From NCBI RefSeq assembly GCF_014647675.1, contig NZ_BMPQ01000001.1, positions 249,349 through 313,348 of the forward strand: a DNA stretch of 64,000 nucleotides. Reading direction: 5' to 3'. This document shows, in pieces, positions 24,081 through 33,878 of the stretch. The notes below the pieces were generated by a model. It saw only the letters and a program-made list of their open reading frames with translations, did no database searches and was not told the origin of the DNA. The stretch's first letter is position 1, and each line of letters opens with the position of its first letter. The translations under genes were made by a program, and so were the position numbers. The DNA is from Streptomyces flaveus (GTDB lineage Bacteria > Actinomycetota > Actinomycetes > Streptomycetales > Streptomycetaceae).

Positions 24081-25007
24081 TTACGGCGGCGGTGGGTTGG
24101 CCGGTGAGTACTCGGGCGCCGACCAGCGCAGTGGGCTTGCTCCGGGCGTCTCGACGGCCTCGGTGACGGTGAAGCGGACCGTGCGCTCCCCGTCCGGGGC
24201 GAACTCGGTGCGGGCCGTACCGGTGAGCTGGAGCGTGGTGCCGGTGGTCCAGTCGAGGAAGAGCAGCCCGGCGCGCGGGTCGGCCGTGAGGTTGCCGAGC
24301 GTGAGGAACATGGAGTTGCCCGAGTAGTCCGGCCAGCTCAGCTCGTACGGCGAATCGGTCCGTACGAAGCCGGGGTTGCCGCCACGATGACTGGCGTCGG
24401 CACCTTGGCTGTGAACGGTGGCGAGGAAGAAGGTGTCGGCTGTTTCGATGAAGGTCCGCTGTTCGTCAGTGAGTTGGACACCCCTTCGGACGGCGTCCGA
24501 GGACGGGCGCTCCACCTCCTCGTAACGCTCCCTCTTCTGCAGGTACTTGGGGCAGTTGGAGAACACCTGGTCGGCCTCGACCACGAAGCCGCGCGGTGTG
24601 GGGCGCGCCCGTCCATTGAGGCGCATACGGCGACGGGTGCGCGGGTCGAGCGCGATGGTGCCGACCGGGGCACCGGCCGCGAGCGCGTCCGCGAGGGGGT
24701 CGCTCTCGTGGAGACCGCCTTCGACCGAGATCTGCCGGGGGCCCGTGGCCCTGACGAACCCGGGGGCTCCGGTGAGCAGCGAGGCCCAGACGCGGCCCGC
24801 CCCGTCCGCCGCGCCGAGCACCAGCATCGGCTGGAGCTCCAGGAAGGCGGCGGCCACCGGCCTGATGCCCTGGCCGATGGACCGGCCGACGTGATCGGCG
24901 AACTCGCGCACACCGACACGGTCCTGCACGGCGCGTGAGCCGGAGTGGTAGGGGTCGTACACAGCCTGGTCATACGCGGCCTGGTCGTACGCAGCCACTG
25001 AATTCAC
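24081..25007 (-). CDS. Pyridoxamine 5'-phosphate oxidase-family flavoprotein
   Basis: The 308-residue protein has a split-barrel FMN-binding part (TADTFFLATVHSQGADASH, RGGNPGFVRTD, GNSMFLTLGNLTADPRAGLL). A second related half lies near the N-terminus (MLVLGAADGAGRVWASLLTG). A CPKYLQKRE segment in the middle is typical of this two-domain group. The first 20 residues are an odd tandem repeat, AAYDQAAYDQAVYDPYH. The physiological reaction is unknown. It is encoded 5 bases after the VOC protein in the same operon. Confidence 0.85.
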   Translation of the reverse strand: MNSVAAYDQAAYDQAVYDPYHSGSRAVQDRVGVREFADHVGRSIGQGIRPVAAAFLELQPMLVLGAADGAGRVWASLLTGAPGFVRATGPRQISVEGGLHESDPLADALAAGAPVGTIALDPRTRRRMRLNGRARPTPRGFVVEADQVFSNCPKYLQKRERYEEVERPSSDAVRRGVQLTDEQRTFIETADTFFLATVHSQGADASHRGGNPGFVRTDSPYELSWPDYSGNSMFLTLGNLTADPRAGLLFLDWTTGTTLQLTGTARTEFAPDGERTVRFTVTEAVETPGASPLRWSAPEYSPANPPPP

Positions 25008-25012
25008 TCCTC

Positions 25013-25468
25013 TTAGAAGAAACCGCAGGTCGGAGCGGCCCCAGAAGGCGCCGGAGCCTCCTCGGCGCCGCTCGGTGCGTAGATCTCCAGGCGGGTGCCG
25101 TCCGGGTCATGGAAGAAGATGCCGCCCGAGGCCGCGCCTTCGCCGTGGGCGACGACACCGTCGTACGCGAAGTCGACGCCGTGTGCGCGCAGCGCCGTCT
25201 CGTACTCGCGGACCTGCTCGACCGTGTCGGCCTCCACGGCGAGGTGGTGGAGACCGGCGCGTCCCGCGTCGTAGCCGTCGCCGGCCTGTTCCCACAGCGT
25301 CAGCGTCGGGCGGCCGTCCTCGCCGAAGAACGCGAACCGGCGGCCCTCCTCCTTCCCCTCGGCGAGTACCCCGAAGCCGAGGAGGTCCCGGTAGAAGGCG
25401 AGCGAGCGGTCGAGGTCCGTGACATTGAGGCCTATGTGGCCGGTGCGCAGCGTGCTGGTTGCCGACAT
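25013..25468 (-). CDS. VOC-family (glyoxalase-like) protein
   Basis: The 151-residue single VOC module starts GHIGLNVTDLDRSLAFYRDL, has GLHHLAVEADTVEQV and ends with HDPDGTRLEIYAP. The paired metal ligands expected in this fold (H near the first strand, H in the middle, E in LEIYAP) are present. Substrates vary widely in the family (dioxygenases, resistance proteins, isomerases). It is first in an operon with the flavoprotein and divergent from a CGNR regulator, whose likely operator lies between them. Confidence 0.88.
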   Translation of the reverse strand: MSATSTLRTGHIGLNVTDLDRSLAFYRDLLGFGVLAEGKEEGRRFAFFGEDGRPTLTLWEQAGDGYDAGRAGLHHLAVEADTVEQVREYETALRAHGVDFAYDGVVAHGEGAASGGIFFHDPDGTRLEIYAPSGAEEAPAPSGAAPTCGFF

Positions 25469-25507
25469 GGCACACCCCTTCGTCGACGGCTGCCCGCCCC
25501 TTGCGGA

Positions 25508-25537
25508 CTAACCGGCTTAATGGACATTAACGGTTAG
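25508..25537. promoter_or_regulatory. Inverted-repeat operator between VOC and CGNR genes
   Basis: CTAACCG at 25508-25514 is mirrored by CGGTTAG at 25531-25537, with TAAT/ATTA arms inside. A further half-site (ACCGGTTAG) occurs about 30 bases on, close to the CGNR gene. It probably controls both divergent units. Confidence 0.6.
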
Positions 25538-25597
25538 ACACGTAGGGTGCAACCGGTCAAGTACTCTTTACCGGTTAGCAGGGAAGGGAGCCCTCAG

Positions 25598-26140
25598 ATG
25601 TCCGCCGCTCGCGATCCGCGTCCGCTCACCGGTGAGCCGCTCTCCCTCGACCTGCTCAACACGCGCTGGATGTACGAAGGCGTCGCGCAGGACCTGCTCG
25701 TGGACACCGACGGGCTGAGCGTGTGGCTGGCCGCGAACGGGCTCGACCGCTTCGCCGCCGATGAGGCGACGCTGCGCCATGCACTGGGGGCCCGGGACGC
25801 CCTGCGGGCGGTCGTCGACGGTCCGCTGGACGCGGACAGCGCCGGGCCGGTCGACGCCGCCCTCTCGCACGGCCGGATCCGGGCGACGCTCACCGCCGAA
25901 GGGCCGGGCGAGCGTGTGGAGTTCGGTGACGAGTCCTGGGGCCCCGCGTGGCTCGCGGCGCGCGACTACCTGGAGTTGCTGAGCACGGCTCCCGATCGCA
26001 TCCGTGCCTGCGCGCACGAGGCGTGCATCCTGCACTTCTTCGACACCTCGCGGAACGGGACGCGACGCTGGTGTTCGATGGCGGTTTGCGGTAACCGGGC
26101 GAAGGCGTCCCGCCATTACGCGCGGGTGAAGGAGAGCTGA
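25598..26140 (+). CDS. CGNR zinc-finger (ABATE-domain) transcriptional regulator
   Basis: The 180-residue protein has an N-terminal ABATE-type ligand-binding part (GEPLSLDLLNTRWMYEGVAQ). The C-terminal CGNR zinc finger has cysteines in RACAHEACILHFFD and WCSMAVCGNRAKASRHY. It is a likely autoregulated repressor or activator of the divergent VOC/flavoprotein operon. GGGAAGGGAG precedes the ATG. The longer frame from 25547 would overlap the operator region and is rejected. Confidence 0.9.
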   Translation: MSAARDPRPLTGEPLSLDLLNTRWMYEGVAQDLLVDTDGLSVWLAANGLDRFAADEATLRHALGARDALRAVVDGPLDADSAGPVDAALSHGRIRATLTAEGPGERVEFGDESWGPAWLAARDYLELLSTAPDRIRACAHEACILHFFDTSRNGTRRWCSMAVCGNRAKASRHYARVKES

Positions 26141-26148
26141 GCAGTACG

Positions 26149-26264
26149 ACGGCTGCGGGTCGTCTGCGGCTGGTCGCGCCCCTCAGCGCCTCAAGGGCCT
26201 GGGGACCCCCATCGCGGCGGAGCCGCACATTGATACAGCCCCGTGTCCCTGACGGGGCCCCCTC
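26149..26264. repeat. Dispersed intergenic repeat, copy B
   Basis: The copy contains GGCTGCGGGTCGTCTGCGGC, CTGGTCGCGCCCC, GGGGACCCCCATCGCGGCGG, AGCCGCA and TGATACAGCCCCGTGTCCCTGACGGGGC in fragments, as in copies A and D. Downstream, 26265-26447 holds only the subtilase leader. Confidence 0.6.
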
Positions 26265-26447
26265 ACCGCATCCCGGACACGTCCGCTTATGACGCCCTAT
26301 CAACTCCATGGCGTGTGGCGGGATTGCGCCAACTTACTCTCGCGTACCTGTCGACTCTCCCCAAACATGCATCTCTTACGTAAAGCTGAGCGGTCATCCG
26401 GGTTCACATACCGGACTCACGCTCGTCCTTACCTAGCAGGGATGCTG

Positions 26448-29400
26448 ATGACCCCCACTCCCGAGCCTCAGCGCGCTCCGATCAGAGGCGCGAGACACGT
26501 GGCCAGAATTGCAGTGGCCGCAGGCCTGGTAGCTGCCCTCTCCGCGACGGGGCCGATACCCATGGCCTTCTCTGCGGACGACCCGGCCGCCCGTGCGGCA
26601 ACCGACCCGGCTCTCAAGTCCGCCGACGACAAGCTCGGTTCGGCCGATGCCGACCTGCTTGCCGAGGCCCAGGCCGACGGTGCGAAGAACGTCACGATGA
26701 TGATCGCCACCGCGCCCGGTGAGACCGAGAAGGTCGCCGACCAGCTGGACGCGGTCAAGGGCGGCTCCGTGGGCCGCACCTACGACAAGCTCGGCTACGT
26801 CCGCGCCACCGTGCCCACCGCCAGGGCCGAGGCAGCCGTCGACGCCGCCGCGAAGCTCTCCTCCGTGCACGGCATCGACCTGCGCCACGAGATCATCCGT
26901 GAGGACCCGACGCCGGGCGCCGACGGGGCCAAGGGCGCCAAGGCCGAGGCCCAGGCGAAGAGTTACCCGGCCCCGGACAAGAACACCCCGGCCGAGAACC
27001 CGTACAACCCGTCCTTCGAGACGGGCGCCGTCGACTTCGTGAAGAAGAACCCGAAGGCGGACGGCCGCGGCATCACCATCGGCATCCTCGACTCCGGTGT
27101 GGACCTCGCTCACCCGGCGCTGCAGAAGACGACCACTGGTGAGCGGAAGATCGTCGACTGGGTGACCTCGACCGACCCGATCGTCGACGGCGACGGCAGC
27201 TGGCGTCTGATGTCGACCTCCGTCTCCGGGCCCACCTTCACCTTCAACGGCCAGACGTGGGCGGCGCCTTCGGGCTCGTACAAGATCAACCTGTTCCGGG
27301 AGTCCGTCACGGCGGGCGGTGACGCCGCCGGTGACGTGAACCGCGACGGAGACAAGACCGACACCTGGGGCGTCCTGTACGACGCGGCCGGCACGGTCAC
27401 CGTCGACGTGAACGGCAACAACGACTTCACCGACGACACCGCGATGAAGCCGTACAAGGACGGCTACCAGATCGGTTACTTCGGCACCGACGACCCGTCG
27501 ACCGCCGTCGCCGAGCGGCAGCCGTTCGTCGTCGAGATCCGCAAGGACGTGCCGACCGATCCGCTGGGCGGTGACTGGGTCGGCAAGAAGGCCGACTTCG
27601 TCAACATCGGCCTCATATCGAGCGAGCACGGCACGCACGTCGCCGGTATCACCGCGGCGAAGGGCCTGTTCGGCGGCAAGATGAACGGCGCCGCCCCGGG
27701 TGCGAAGCTCGTCTCGTCCCGTGCCTGCGAGTTCGGACCCGGCTGCACCAACGTCGCGCTCACCGAGGGCATGATCGACCTCGTGACGAAGCGCGGCGTC
27801 GACATCGTCAACATGTCGATCGGCGGCCTGCCCGCCCTGAACGACGGCAACAACGCGCGCGCCGAGCTCTACACGCGTCTCATCGACGAGTACGGCGTTC
27901 AGCTGGTGATCTCCGCGGGCAACTCCGGCCCCGGCGCCAACACCATCGGCGACCCCGGCCTCGCCGACAAGGTCATCTCGGTCGGTGCGGCCATCTCCAA
28001 GGAGACCTGGGCGTCCAACTACGGCTCGGCCGTGGAGAAGAAGTACGCCATGTTCCCCTTCTCCTCGCGCGGCCCGCGTGAGGACGGCGGCTTCACGCCG
28101 ACCCTGGTCGCGCCCGGCGCCTCGGTCAACACCGCGCAGACCTGGCTGCCCGGCGTCATAGCCCCCGAAGCGGGCTACACGCTGCCGCCCGGCTACCAGA
28201 TGCTCAACGGCACCTCGATGTCCTCCCCGCAGGCCACGGGCGCCTCGGCGCTGCTCCTGTCCGCCGCGAAGGAGAAGGGCATCGACCTGACGCCCGCGAA
28301 GCTGCGCACCGCGCTGACGTCGACCGCCGACCACATCAGCGGTGTCCAGGCGTACACCGAGGGCGTGGGCCGGATGAACATCGTCGACGCGTGGAAGTCC
28401 ATCAAGAAGGGCGCCACGGCGCACGAGTACACGGTCAAGGCCCCGGTCGACACCGCCATCGACCAGGCGCTCAAGACCCCGGGCTTCGGCACCGGCCTCT
28501 ACGACCGTGAGGGCGGGCTCAAGGCCGGCCAGAAGAAGACGTACGACATCACGATCACCCGTACGTCCGGCCCGGACAGCGCGCTGCGGCACGAGCTGCA
28601 CCTGGAGAACAACAGCGGCAAGACGTTCCGCATCGAGAGCTCCGACGAGGTGTCGCTGCCGCTGAACAAGCCGGTCACCGTGAAGGTCTCCGCGAAGCCG
28701 TCCTCGGCCGGCATCAAGAGCGCGATCCTCGAGGTCGACGACCCGCGCACCGAGGGCATCGACCACCAGGTCATGTCGACGGTCGTGGTCTCGACCCCGC
28801 TGAAGTACTCCTTCTCCGCGTCGGGCTCGGTACAGCGCAACAGCAACGACTCGTACTTCGTGACCGTCCCCGAGGGCGCCAAGACCCTCGAGGTCCGGAT
28901 GAGCGGGCTGAAGGACAAGAGCCAGACCCGGTTCCACTCCATCCACCCGTACGGTGTTCAGCTCGACCCGTCGGCCTCGCTGGACTGCTACAACAACTTC
29001 ACCAGCCCGGACAGCAAGCCCTGCCGCCCCGACCTGCGCTCGTACACCGACCCGCAGCCGGGCGTCTGGGAGATCGAGGTCGAGTCGCGTCGTACGTCGC
29101 CGCTGCTCGACAACCCGTACAAGCTGGACGTCGCCGTCCTGGGCGCGACCTTCGACCCGGAGCTCGTGACCATCCCCGAGGCCAAGGTCGGCACCCCGAC
29201 CGACGCCTCCTGGAAGGTGACGAACACGCTGGAGCCGGTCGAGGGCAAGCTCGCGGGCGGCCCGCTCGGCTCCGCCAAGAACGAGCGGCCGACCATCGCC
29301 GAGGGCGCCGCCCAGACCAGCACGGTCGAGGTGCCCGCGGGCGCCGAGTCGCTGAACGTGACCATCGGCAACCCTTCGGTCGCGAACGCCGACCTCGACC

Positions 29401-29768
29401 TGTACGTGTTCGACGCCGCCGGCAACCAGGTGGGCATCGCGGCCGACGCCGACTCGGAGGAGTCGGTCACGATCGCCAAGCCCGCCGCCGGTACGTACAC
29501 CGTGGAGGTCCAGGGCTACGCGGTCCCGGGCGGCACCACGGAGTACGACTACCGTGACGTGTTCTTCTCGGCCGCGCTCGGCACGATCGAGACCGACGAC
29601 ACGCAGGTGTCGCTCGGCACGGGCGACTCGGCTACGTTCTCCGGCTCGATCGTCGCGGCTGCCGCGGCGCCCGAGGGCCGCGAGTTCTTCGGCCAGGTGC
29701 AGCTCGTGAACGCGCGCGGTACGGCCGCGGGCACGGGCAGCGTGCTGATCGAGAAGGTCACGCCGTAG
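26448..29768 (+). CDS. Large secreted subtilisin-like serine protease (S8) with C-terminal PPC-type domain
   Basis: The preproprotein of about 1106 residues has a signal near 20-45 and a propeptide-like part to about 170. The S8 domain triad is D215 (GILDSGVDLAHP), H394 (SEHGTHVAGITA) and S590 (LNGTSMSSPQATG), with the oxyanion region ISAGNSGPG. An unusually long insertion of about 150 residues separates D and H, and it carries Asp-rich loops (GDVNRDGDKTDTWG, VNGNNDFTDDT) likely to bind calcium. The C-terminal part contains beta domains and a PPC-like module (LDLYVFDAAGNQVG ... GTYTVEVQGYA). The ATG at 26448 fits GCAGGG better than the ATG at 26442. A terminator follows. Confidence 0.92.
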   Translation: MTPTPEPQRAPIRGARHVARIAVAAGLVAALSATGPIPMAFSADDPAARAATDPALKSADDKLGSADADLLAEAQADGAKNVTMMIATAPGETEKVADQLDAVKGGSVGRTYDKLGYVRATVPTARAEAAVDAAAKLSSVHGIDLRHEIIREDPTPGADGAKGAKAEAQAKSYPAPDKNTPAENPYNPSFETGAVDFVKKNPKADGRGITIGILDSGVDLAHPALQKTTTGERKIVDWVTSTDPIVDGDGSWRLMSTSVSGPTFTFNGQTWAAPSGSYKINLFRESVTAGGDAAGDVNRDGDKTDTWGVLYDAAGTVTVDVNGNNDFTDDTAMKPYKDGYQIGYFGTDDPSTAVAERQPFVVEIRKDVPTDPLGGDWVGKKADFVNIGLISSEHGTHVAGITAAKGLFGGKMNGAAPGAKLVSSRACEFGPGCTNVALTEGMIDLVTKRGVDIVNMSIGGLPALNDGNNARAELYTRLIDEYGVQLVISAGNSGPGANTIGDPGLADKVISVGAAISKETWASNYGSAVEKKYAMFPFSSRGPREDGGFTPTLVAPGASVNTAQTWLPGVIAPEAGYTLPPGYQMLNGTSMSSPQATGASALLLSAAKEKGIDLTPAKLRTALTSTADHISGVQAYTEGVGRMNIVDAWKSIKKGATAHEYTVKAPVDTAIDQALKTPGFGTGLYDREGGLKAGQKKTYDITITRTSGPDSALRHELHLENNSGKTFRIESSDEVSLPLNKPVTVKVSAKPSSAGIKSAILEVDDPRTEGIDHQVMSTVVVSTPLKYSFSASGSVQRNSNDSYFVTVPEGAKTLEVRMSGLKDKSQTRFHSIHPYGVQLDPSASLDCYNNFTSPDSKPCRPDLRSYTDPQPGVWEIEVESRRTSPLLDNPYKLDVAVLGATFDPELVTIPEAKVGTPTDASWKVTNTLEPVEGKLAGGPLGSAKNERPTIAEGAAQTSTVEVPAGAESLNVTIGNPSVANADLDLYVFDAAGNQVGIAADADSEESVTIAKPAAGTYTVEVQGYAVPGGTTEYDYRDVFFSAALGTIETDDTQVSLGTGDSATFSGSIVAAAAAPEGREFFGQVQLVNARGTAAGTGSVLIEKVTP

Positions 29769-29790
29769 TTCTCGGGTTCTGTACGACTGT

Positions 29791-29824
29791 GGGCGGGCGT
29801 CCGGTGTGTACCGGGCGCCCGCCC
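29791..29824 (+). terminator. Terminator of the subtilase gene
   Basis: GGGCGGGCG-T-CCGGT pairs with ACCGG-G-CGCCCGCCC around the loop GTGT and is followed by CTTTT. It also ends the convergent membrane-protein gene. Confidence 0.85.
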
Positions 29825-29850
29825 CTTTTGTTGCCGTCGGCTTGTCGCCG

Positions 29851-30654
29851 TTACCCGCCGTTCTGCTGCGGGGCCGGGCACTTCAGCCCTTGCGCCCCGG
29901 GCAACGCGTCCAGAATGCCCTTGCGGGCGTCGCCGACACCCCAGCCGGTCTCCCAGTCCTGCCGGTCCTGCGGGTACACCGGCACCCTGACCAGGGTGTA
30001 CGTACCGACCTTCAGGTCCTGCCTCGCACTGGCGAGCAGGGTGACAGTGATCGTCGGGTGGTCCGTCACCGACTGCTCGGGCCGGTAGTAGCGCTTCACC
30101 TTCAGTGCGACGCGTACGTTCCCGTCGGCCGCGGGTGTGATGCTCTGTACGGTCCCCTCGACGAGGACCTTCGAGCACGCAATGTGCATCTCGGGTGAGT
30201 ACATGTCCTTGCCGTCCGCGGCCGTGTCGTCGCCGCTGCCGGTTTCGGCCCGGCCGGCGCCAGAATCGGCGGAGCTGGTGCCGGCGTCGGCCCCGCCACC
30301 ACTTTGGACGCCGAGCCATACGAGCCCGCCGAGCAGCGTGGTGCCCGTGGCGACCACAAGGGCTCCCAGGGCGAGGCCGGCGTAGCGCCGGGGCTGCCAT
30401 GATCGCGCGGCGCGTCTGGGCGGCTTCGCCGTCCTGACCGGCGCGGGATCCGCCTGGGACCGCTCGCTCTCCGCGGCCAGCGCCTCCCCCATGAACAGCA
30501 ACTGCTCCCGCAGCTCCGCCACGTCCGCCATCGCCGACCGGTGCTCCGCCATGAACTCCGGGTCGTCCAGGGCCTCTTGGGGCAGCGGTTCATCGGTGAT
30601 CGCGGCCAGCAGCGCGTCGGTTCGCGCATCGCCTTCGCCCTCGTACTCGGCCAC
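29851..30654 (-). CDS. Membrane protein partnered with an ECF sigma factor
   Basis: The 267-residue protein has an acidic cytosolic part (about 1-95; TDEPLPQEALDDPEF, AMADVAELREQLLFMGEAL). One transmembrane helix (YAGLALGALVVATGTTLLGG) and a Ser/Gly/Asp linker follow. The outer domain has two cysteines (IACSKVLVEGTVQSI ... KVKRYYRPEQ ... GLKCPAPQ). It starts one base after the sigma-factor stop (TGACGTG), so co-translation is likely and an anti-sigma role is plausible. It lacks the HxxxCxxC zinc motif of ZAS anti-sigma factors. The larger frame that continues upstream is the sigma gene read out of frame. Confidence 0.8.
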   Translation of the reverse strand: MAEYEGEGDARTDALLAAITDEPLPQEALDDPEFMAEHRSAMADVAELREQLLFMGEALAAESERSQADPAPVRTAKPPRRAARSWQPRRYAGLALGALVVATGTTLLGGLVWLGVQSGGGADAGTSSADSGAGRAETGSGDDTAADGKDMYSPEMHIACSKVLVEGTVQSITPAADGNVRVALKVKRYYRPEQSVTDHPTITVTLLASARQDLKVGTYTLVRVPVYPQDRQDWETGWGVGDARKGILDALPGAQGLKCPAPQQNGG

Positions 30655-30655
30655 G

Positions 30656-32433
<1,778 letters not shown>

Positions 32434-32448
32434 CGCCTGCACGTACGA

Positions 32449-32486
32449 GGAGCGGGGCGGTCACCATACGGTGACCGCCCCGCTCC
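32449..32486. terminator. Perfect 17-bp terminator shared by convergent genes
   Basis: GGAGCGGGGCGGTCACC and GGTGACCGCCCCGCTCC are exact complements around ATAC, followed by TTATT. It lies 15 bases after asd and abuts the stop codon of the small convergent gene. Confidence 0.88.
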
Positions 32487-32639
32487 TTATTCCTCGCGCT
32501 GACTCAGCTCGTGTACACGAATGCGAGCCAAGCTCTCCGCCCGCATCCTGGCCCGGTCAAGCCGGGCCTGGGCGGAATCCAGCTCCGGATGGCGCTCGAA
32601 CGCCTCGGCACGTACCTCGCGCCAGGATCGCCCCTTCAT
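32487..32639 (-). CDS. Small third protein of a MazEF-like operon
   Basis: The 50-residue protein starts MKGRSWREVRAEAFERHPEL, followed by the helical stretch DSAQARLDRARMRAESLARI and ends ELSQREE. It is charged and predicted all-helical. GGGAGGG lies 7 bases before the ATG, and it starts 18 bases after the MazF stop on the same strand. The GRSWREVRAEAF opening resembles the N-terminus of HTH-type antitoxins, but no HTH remains. It could be an accessory antitoxin, a truncated regulator or an unrelated small protein. Confidence 0.65.
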   Translation of the reverse strand: MKGRSWREVRAEAFERHPELDSAQARLDRARMRAESLARIRVHELSQREE

Positions 32640-32657
32640 ACTTGACCCTCCCGTTTT

Positions 32658-33005
32658 TCAGAGCGCCAGTTGCTGCCGCAGGGCCCGATCGATCTCCTTG
32701 AGTGCCTGCTGCGGCACCACACCGATCCGGTGACCGAATCGCGAGAAATCGAGCGCACGGATCTGTTCGCACTGAGCCTTGGAGTCCAGCCTCAAGCCAC
32801 ACTCCGCCGCGTGCAGAAAGACCTGGAACGGCCGCACATGCGAGACATTGGACGTCACCGGCACCACCGCCAGGACGCCGCGTCCCGCTCGGTCCGCCAT
32901 GCGGTTCGCGGCATTGTTGGTCACGAGGACCGCAGGGCGCTTCTTGTTCGCCTCGCTGCCAACGGCCGGCTCCAGGTCCACCAGGTAGATGTCACCGCGA
33001 TTCAT
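32658..33005 (-). CDS. mazF: MazF/PemK-family mRNA endonuclease toxin
   Basis: The 115-residue toxin starts MNRGDIYLVDLEPAVGSEAN, continues KKRPAVLVTNNAAN, then VLAVVPVTSNVSHVRPFQVF and ends with GVVPQQALKEIDRALRQQL. These are the conserved strands of the MazF fold, with the usual R in RPAVLV and the T/S in PVTS. It should cleave single-stranded RNA at short motifs. Its start overlaps the antitoxin gene by 14 bases, the classic mazEF arrangement. Confidence 0.93.
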   Translation of the reverse strand: MNRGDIYLVDLEPAVGSEANKKRPAVLVTNNAANRMADRAGRGVLAVVPVTSNVSHVRPFQVFLHAAECGLRLDSKAQCEQIRALDFSRFGHRIGVVPQQALKEIDRALRQQLAL

Positions 33006-33222
33006 CTGAGATTCCGTCCCCCGCAGTGCGGTCCCACAGCTCCGCGTCCTCGCTCGCGTACCACTCGTCCCAAGCCGCGAGGTACTCCTCCTCAAGGGCT
33101 GACTCGCGCAGCGCTTGAATAGCGGCGTGTATCACTGCGGATCGCGACTCTGCCGCCTTCTTGGTGGCGTACTCGTCGACGAAGGCGACGTCCTCCTGCG
33201 GCAGGCTCACACTAATCTTCAT
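32992..33222 (-). CDS. Ribbon-helix-helix antitoxin (MazE-like)
   Basis: The 76-residue protein has an N-terminal RHH DNA-binding motif (MKISVSLPQEDVAFVDEYAT and ESRSAVIHAAIQALRE). Its acidic tail (EYLAAWDEWYASEDAELWD) should wrap the toxin. The ATG at 33222 is preferred over upstream in-frame starts because the RHH begins there. An inverted repeat CATACC/GGTATG overlaps this start and is the likely operator. Confidence 0.9.
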   Translation of the reverse strand: MKISVSLPQEDVAFVDEYATKKAAESRSAVIHAAIQALRESALEEEYLAAWDEWYASEDAELWDRTAGDGISDESR

Positions 33223-33244
33223 ACCATTAGGGTAGCAGGGTATG
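33220..33244 (-). promoter_or_regulatory. Probable operator of the MazEF-like operon
   Basis: CATACC (33220-33225) and GGTATG (33239-33244) form an inverted repeat that spans the antitoxin start codon and -10-like bases (TACCCT). An RHH autorepressor would fit this position. Confidence 0.5.
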
Positions 33245-33265
33245 ACCAGAGTCGCCATATCAGTA

Positions 33266-33754
33266 CTACCATTCAGGGTCAGATCTGCGCACCTCATAGA
33301 GGAAGCAGCCGTACTCCACCGCCCTGACATGCACCAGCACCACCTCCGAATCGGCGAACGCCGCCGTGAACGCCTCGTCGAAAGTCAACGGAGGTTCCAC
33401 GAGACGGCCGCCGAGGATGTGCCCCTGGGCCGAGTAACGGCGGACCGTGCGATGCGCCCCCGGGAACGGGTGGCCGGTCAGCGACGGACCCCCGCACTCC
33501 TCCGCGTGGATGAACACCGGACCCTGTTCGTCGTACGCCCCCGGGTCAGCGCCCGTTTCCGCCGCCCAGCGGCGCAGCGGGGCGTACGAGACGAGGGCGA
33601 TCCGTTCCCCCGGCTCGCTGCGGCGCAGGCAGCAGCGGAGTGGGGCTCCGCCCTCGTCGTCCGCGAAGGGGGCCATCGGACGGCCCGCGTCGTCCGTGGC
33701 GCGCAGCTCCTTCAGGGCGGCCGGTTCGATGGGACGTGCGTGATAGCTGGTCAT
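33266..33754 (-). CDS. DUF1203-family protein
   Basis: The 162-residue protein matches the DUF1203 pattern. It has LRCCLRRSEPGERIALVSYA near residue 40, GPVFIHAEECGG near 80, the YSAQGHILGG segment and a C-terminal VHVRAVEYGCFLYEVRR. Function of the family is unknown. The ATG at 33754 is chosen because the family begins near TSYHARPI; the frame extends to 33817 without a better start. The divergent aminopeptidase gene starts about 125 bases away. Confidence 0.82.
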   Translation of the reverse strand: MTSYHARPIEPAALKELRATDDAGRPMAPFADDEGGAPLRCCLRRSEPGERIALVSYAPLRRWAAETGADPGAYDEQGPVFIHAEECGGPSLTGHPFPGAHRTVRRYSAQGHILGGRLVEPPLTFDEAFTAAFADSEVVLVHVRAVEYGCFLYEVRRSDPEW

Positions 33755-33878
33755 GCAGTCCAGGCTGACCTCCGCCCGGCCAGGGCACCGGCGGGAAACG
33801 GACATCGCCTTACGCACAGCTCCCGTGGAAGGATGGCTGAACCGTTACATACGAGGACCGCACCGAGGAGATGACCGC

